A DNA stretch of 17,110 bases from an uncultured Rubritalea sp. (GTDB lineage: Bacteria > Verrucomicrobiota > Verrucomicrobiia > Verrucomicrobiales > Akkermansiaceae): contig CALFBV010000025.1 in the NCBI GenBank assembly GCA_937951395.1, positions 1 to 17,110 on the forward strand, given 5' to 3'. A program made the translations under genes and the position numbers. Shown here piece by piece: positions 14,556 through 17,110 of this stretch. How positions within the stretch are numbered: position 1 is the stretch's first letter; each line of letters begins with the position of its first letter. The notes beneath the pieces were generated by a model that had not been told where the DNA came from, did no database searches, and was given only the letters and a program-made list of their open reading frames with translations.

Positions 14556-14587
14556 AAAAACCCGTCACGAAATGTGACGGGTTTTTT
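14556..14587 (+). terminator. strong bidirectional rho-independent terminator after nuoA
   Basis: AACCCGTCAC and GTGACGGGTT form a perfect stem around the loop GAAAT. Flanking A5 and T6 runs extend the stem to 13 bp and give U-tracts on both strands. On the plus strand it ends nuoA. Confidence 0.93.
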
Positions 14588-14626
14588 GTGCACTAAAAAA
14601 ATAAATTCGCGTTGTGAGGCCGCTCT

Positions 14627-15094
14627 ATGTTAGACATGATCATGATCAATCTATTCAAAAATCTATTTTTAGTAGCCCTAGTGCTAAGCAGTTCAGCCAT
14701 AGCCAAAGATAAAGGACCATGGCTCACCAACATCGAAGAAGGAGTTAAGAAGGCTAAAGTTGAAGGCAAACTTGTAATGGTAGAGTTTACCGGGTCCGAC
14801 TGGTGCCCACCTTGCATCATGATGGAGAAAGAAGTGTTCTCAAAAAAAGAATTTCTCAAGGAAGCCCAGAAAAACTACGTTCTAGTGAAGCTAGATGCAC
14901 CTAAGAGTGACCCTAAGCTAGAAAAGTCCACCAAAGAACTCATGATGAAGCACAAAGTGAAGTCTTTCCCAACAGTGCTGCTATTAGATGCAGAAGGCAA
15001 AGAATTCAAACGTTTCCTCGCATCAGCAAACCCCACTGTAAAAGGCTTCCTTAAACGCTTACTCACAGAGAAGCGCCGCAAGGACATGATCTAG
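14627..15094 (+). CDS. secreted thioredoxin-like protein
   Basis: The 155-aa protein has a signal peptide (residues 1-26, cleavage after SSSAIA) and a thioredoxin fold. The active site is SDWCPPC with Cys60 and Cys63, and the expected cis-proline is in KSFPTV (Pro115). An NIEEGVKKAKVEGKLVMVEF segment precedes the active site, as in the thioredoxin_7/DsbD-gamma-like group. It should act in the periplasm as a reductase or isomerase fed by a DsbD-type partner (inference). The ATG at 14627 has GAGG 7 bases upstream, a clear ribosome site, although an internal ATG (residue 6) would give a shorter leader. It converges on the next gene with a 9-base gap. Confidence 0.88.
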   Translation: MLDMIMINLFKNLFLVALVLSSSAIAKDKGPWLTNIEEGVKKAKVEGKLVMVEFTGSDWCPPCIMMEKEVFSKKEFLKEAQKNYVLVKLDAPKSDPKLEKSTKELMMKHKVKSFPTVLLLDAEGKEFKRFLASANPTVKGFLKRLLTEKRRKDMI

Positions 15095-15103
15095 AGATAA
15101 GTT

Positions 15104-15382
15104 TTATTTATCAGCATCAGAATCCTTACCGAGGATCTTATCAATGTCCTCGATGAGTTTCCATGGGCAGCGTTTGCGCTGATATTTTCTGTAGAGAACA
15201 TCGCGAAGAGCTTCCCAGTGCTCATTGGTTACCTCTTCAATGCTTTCCCAGACAGGCGGATTCGCCCTTGTGCCTTTCATCGCAGTGGTGAATTTCCAGT
15301 GCTTGGAATGATAGATGCCACGGTAAAAGCGAAGTCCCTCCTCCGTATCTTCTTTCCACTCATGTCGTTGTTGAATTTGCAT
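15104..15382 (-). CDS. small charged protein of unknown function
   Basis: I do not recognise a named family. The 92-aa product is rich in Trp, Arg, Lys and Glu, with RFYRGIYHSKHWKFTT near the start and NEHWEALRDVLYRKYQRKRC in the second half. A PWKLIEDIDKIL helix follows. The spread of Trp/Tyr and the amphipathic helices look like a folded cytoplasmic protein, not a shadow frame. The start is uncertain: an ATG at 15382 or a GTG at 15406 (100 aa); neither has a strong ribosome site. It may be transcribed from the gene-poor region to its right. Confidence 0.7.
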   Translation of the reverse strand: MQIQQRHEWKEDTEEGLRFYRGIYHSKHWKFTTAMKGTRANPPVWESIEEVTNEHWEALRDVLYRKYQRKRCPWKLIEDIDKILGKDSDADK

Positions 15383-15558
15383 AGACCCATGGTCAGGTAG
15401 AGTCACTCTGAAATCAACTGTAAAATCGACGCAGATGAGCCTTGAGCTAGGGGGTAAGTTTCTTGATATAGATGATGAATGCTAAATTCCAGAATCTCTT
15501 GCTCTTTCCGCCTGCGCGAGCACCACCTCACCATCGTTCATCTAGAGATCAAAGGTGG

Positions 15559-15829
15559 TCAGATCTCAGAATTTGACCCCATTCTACTCGGGGCGAGTAT
15601 CCATTGGGTTCTATACCTCTGCCAACGTCGCCACCGGCAGAGGCCGAATATCATAAGGCTCCATGGAAGAATGTAAATGAAACACCACGCAACTCCAAAT
15701 ATTGCACCTTGCATGAGTCCACCGAAATGCTTGGTCAACCGCGCATCCAACTGAAAATGCTAAATAGGACAGGAGTAGTAGACTCGCGAATGGCCATCTC
15801 TTCGTTTCTGGTGCCGCTACAGTATCCAT
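15559..15829 (-). pseudogene. frameshifted small two-TM membrane protein
   Basis: Two overlapping minus-strand frames read as consecutive halves of one protein. Frame one (ATG at 15829) gives MDTVAAPETKRWPF and then a hydrophobic SLLLLSYLAFSV. Frame two continues from base 15747 as DARLTKHFGGLMQG, a long hydrophobic stretch, then PWSLMIFGLCRWRRWQRYRT and WILAPS, ending at 15559. Dropping one G of the GG at 15747-15748 joins them into about 89 aa with two transmembrane helices and a basic tail. After the join point frame one turns into a polar, non-membrane sequence. This could be a recent pseudogene, a sequencing error or a programmed shift. The family is not recognised. Confidence 0.5.
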
Positions 15830-16116
15830 TTATTGAGATGCGTCCTAATATATCTATCGCATCCTAGATAGCGGACTTTTGTTTATAGGTTGATGCTTAG
15901 CACGCATTAAATCTACGGTTTCAGCGCGTGAATGATTGTCTGTAGCATAGTAACTGTTAGAGTATGAACAAGACTATTTTATGGGCATTTGTGGCTCCCT
16001 TGTTGAGGCATACTTACCCCATTACATACAGACACTGGTCTCACAGGCTAGATCTGTCTCCTTTTAAGGACAGTGTGATGATAAGGTAATATTATACCAA
16101 TACTCTCGACAGATGA
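15830..16116. other. gene-poor stretch with one doubtful 41-codon ORF
   Basis: Between the frameshifted gene and the CPBP protease I see no recognisable protein or RNA. The only intact frame of any length starts at the ATG at 15964 (+) and stops at 16089. Its 41-aa product (MNKTILWAFVAPLLRH...) has no ribosome site. A CTGTC...GACAG imperfect hairpin lies at about 16054-16073. The stretch from 15383 to 15558 likewise holds nothing I can name. Confidence 0.4.
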
Positions 16117-17097
16117 ATGGGAGTGTTGTTACACTTTCTACTAGTGAAAGCATTCTTTAACAATGAGCTAACTCGGCTATTTCTATTCGTAGTTCTCTGT
16201 CTCATCATCGCGGCCATTCTAACTCCCTATCTTTATACTTGGGGGAAGGAATTTTCTGCAGGTGATACTGGTGATGGGGTGATGGGGTCTATCAAGAAGA
16301 GTATGGCGAAGGCTGATCTGGCACGGTACTATAATCGCATGCTGTTAGGCACGGCGATCATTTTGCTGTATCCATTTATCCGCACTCTGAAGAGTGACAG
16401 TAATAGCGTAGACATCAAGCCTCCCCTTTCTGTGCGCATCAACCCAAGGTTCAGCGGGGGGAAGGATATGCTGGTGGGGTTTGTTTATGCGATGGGTTAC
16501 ATGGGGGTTTTCTTCATGGTGGTGCATCAGCTTGGCTGGGTGACGGTGGATACTAGCGCTTCTCCTGGGAAGGCTTTGGTAAAGGCGATCACTCCGGCGG
16601 TGGGTGCGTCATTGATTGAGGAGTGGTTGTTTAGAGGGGTTTTGTTTGCGCTGTTGCTCCGGAGTCTGAGTGTGCGTGGGACTATTATTGGGCTGTCATT
16701 TTTCTTCGCACTGGTGCATTTCCTCAAGCCGTATCATGGAAGTCCTGAGATAGTGGATGGTGGTGCAGCGGATGCTGGGTTCCAGCTGCTAGCGCAGATC
16801 GGTGAGAGATTTATTCACCCAGAGGATTTCATTGGTATCTTTCTGATGTTGTTTGTGGTGGGTGTGGTGCTGGCTTATGCGCGGCATAAGACGGGATATC
16901 TTTGGATGCCTATAGGCCTTCATGCTGGCTGGGTATTTACGCTGAAGGTGTATGGCGCGCTGACTAATAACACAGGAAGCGCTAACCCAGTTTTATACGG
17001 TAATGATATCCGCGAGGGGTTGCTTCCGTTACTGTTTGTTTGTCTCACTGGAGCTGCCGTTTGGTTTTATTTGAGACCTAAGAAATCTCTGCTTTAA
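16117..17097 (+). CDS. CPBP-family intramembrane metalloprotease (CAAX/Abi type)
   Basis: CPBP proteins are multi-pass glutamic-type membrane proteases related to eukaryotic Rce1. In bacteria they serve in bacteriocin immunity, peptide processing or unknown roles. All three motifs are present: EEWLFR with Glu168, Glu169 and Arg173; FALVHF with His201; and HAGWVF with His269. About eight hydrophobic segments span the 326 aa, including an N-terminal pair before a GDTGDGVMG loop and a final helix ending in YLRPKKS. The C-terminal half is more GC-rich and Gly-rich than the left part. The ATG at 16117 is used; a GTG or TTG slightly downstream is possible because no clear ribosome site marks the start. 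The stop lies 13 bases before the window edge and the gene stands alone. Confidence 0.9.
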   Translation: MGVLLHFLLVKAFFNNELTRLFLFVVLCLIIAAILTPYLYTWGKEFSAGDTGDGVMGSIKKSMAKADLARYYNRMLLGTAIILLYPFIRTLKSDSNSVDIKPPLSVRINPRFSGGKDMLVGFVYAMGYMGVFFMVVHQLGWVTVDTSASPGKALVKAITPAVGASLIEEWLFRGVLFALLLRSLSVRGTIIGLSFFFALVHFLKPYHGSPEIVDGGAADAGFQLLAQIGERFIHPEDFIGIFLMLFVVGVVLAYARHKTGYLWMPIGLHAGWVFTLKVYGALTNNTGSANPVLYGNDIREGLLPLLFVCLTGAAVWFYLRPKKSLL

Positions 17098-17110
17098 AGA
17101 ATGTTCAAGC

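Noticed and set aside
15604..15867. 87-codon plus-strand frame in the gene-poor region
   Set aside because: It overlaps the more coherent minus-strand membrane protein and has no hydrophobic pattern or ribosome site.
16117..17097. CPBP protease as an abortive-infection defence gene
   Set aside because: CPBP proteins are often labelled Abi, but the gene stands alone with no toxin, sensor or bacteriocin partner here, so defence is not supported.

Overview
The window reads as a chromosomal stretch of a Gram-negative bacterium. It carries lipid A synthesis (lpxB), a predicted outer-membrane beta-barrel with a C-terminal Phe, a polysaccharide export protein and a BY-kinase. Moderate-to-low GC, many starts preceded by A/T-rich tracts instead of Shine-Dalgarno (SD) sites, and several small proteins I could not place in a family suggest Verrucomicrobiota (perhaps Verrucomicrobiales). 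That assignment is inference and has not been searched. There is no IS element, phage, CRISPR array, tRNA or rRNA that I can see.

Layout, left to right. (1) Positions 1-2126, minus strand: tgt, yajC and lpxB (lpxB runs off the left edge), covering queuosine tRNA modification, Sec accessory and lipid A. A divergent FHA-domain membrane protein follows at 2270-2884 (+). (2) Positions 2888-6423, minus strand: a compact menE - rsgA - pabB transcription unit for quinone or CoA-ligase chemistry, ribosome maturation and folate synthesis. (3) Positions 6442-11270, minus strand: an envelope/exopolysaccharide module. In transcription order it is a small secreted Cys/YSAKGG-repeat protein, a beta-barrel OMP, an internal terminator, a Wzc-like BY-kinase, a short Wza-like SLBB protein, and a terminator. 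It has no glycosyltransferase, so it looks like an export and control unit whose sugar enzymes lie elsewhere. (4) Positions 11515-13456, minus strand: overlapping yjbQ - rluA-like - NIF3 genes. (5) Positions 13723-15094, plus strand: a 98-aa unknown protein, a solitary nuoA flanked by hairpin terminators, and a secreted thioredoxin-like protein. (6) Positions 15104-16116: a small conserved-looking minus-strand protein, then a gene-poor region with what appears to be a frameshifted two-TM membrane protein. (7) Positions 16117-17097 (+): a CPBP-family membrane protease.

Most genes are ordinary housekeeping genes. The points most worth a second look are: a Tgt that has lost all three zinc-ligand cysteines while keeping its catalytic aspartates; the export module with its repeat protein and truncated, non-lipoprotein Wza; a menE promoter that appears to be built into the preceding terminator and implies a leaderless mRNA; an isolated nuoA; and the single-base frameshift in the small membrane protein. 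I did not find a convincing new defence or mobile system.
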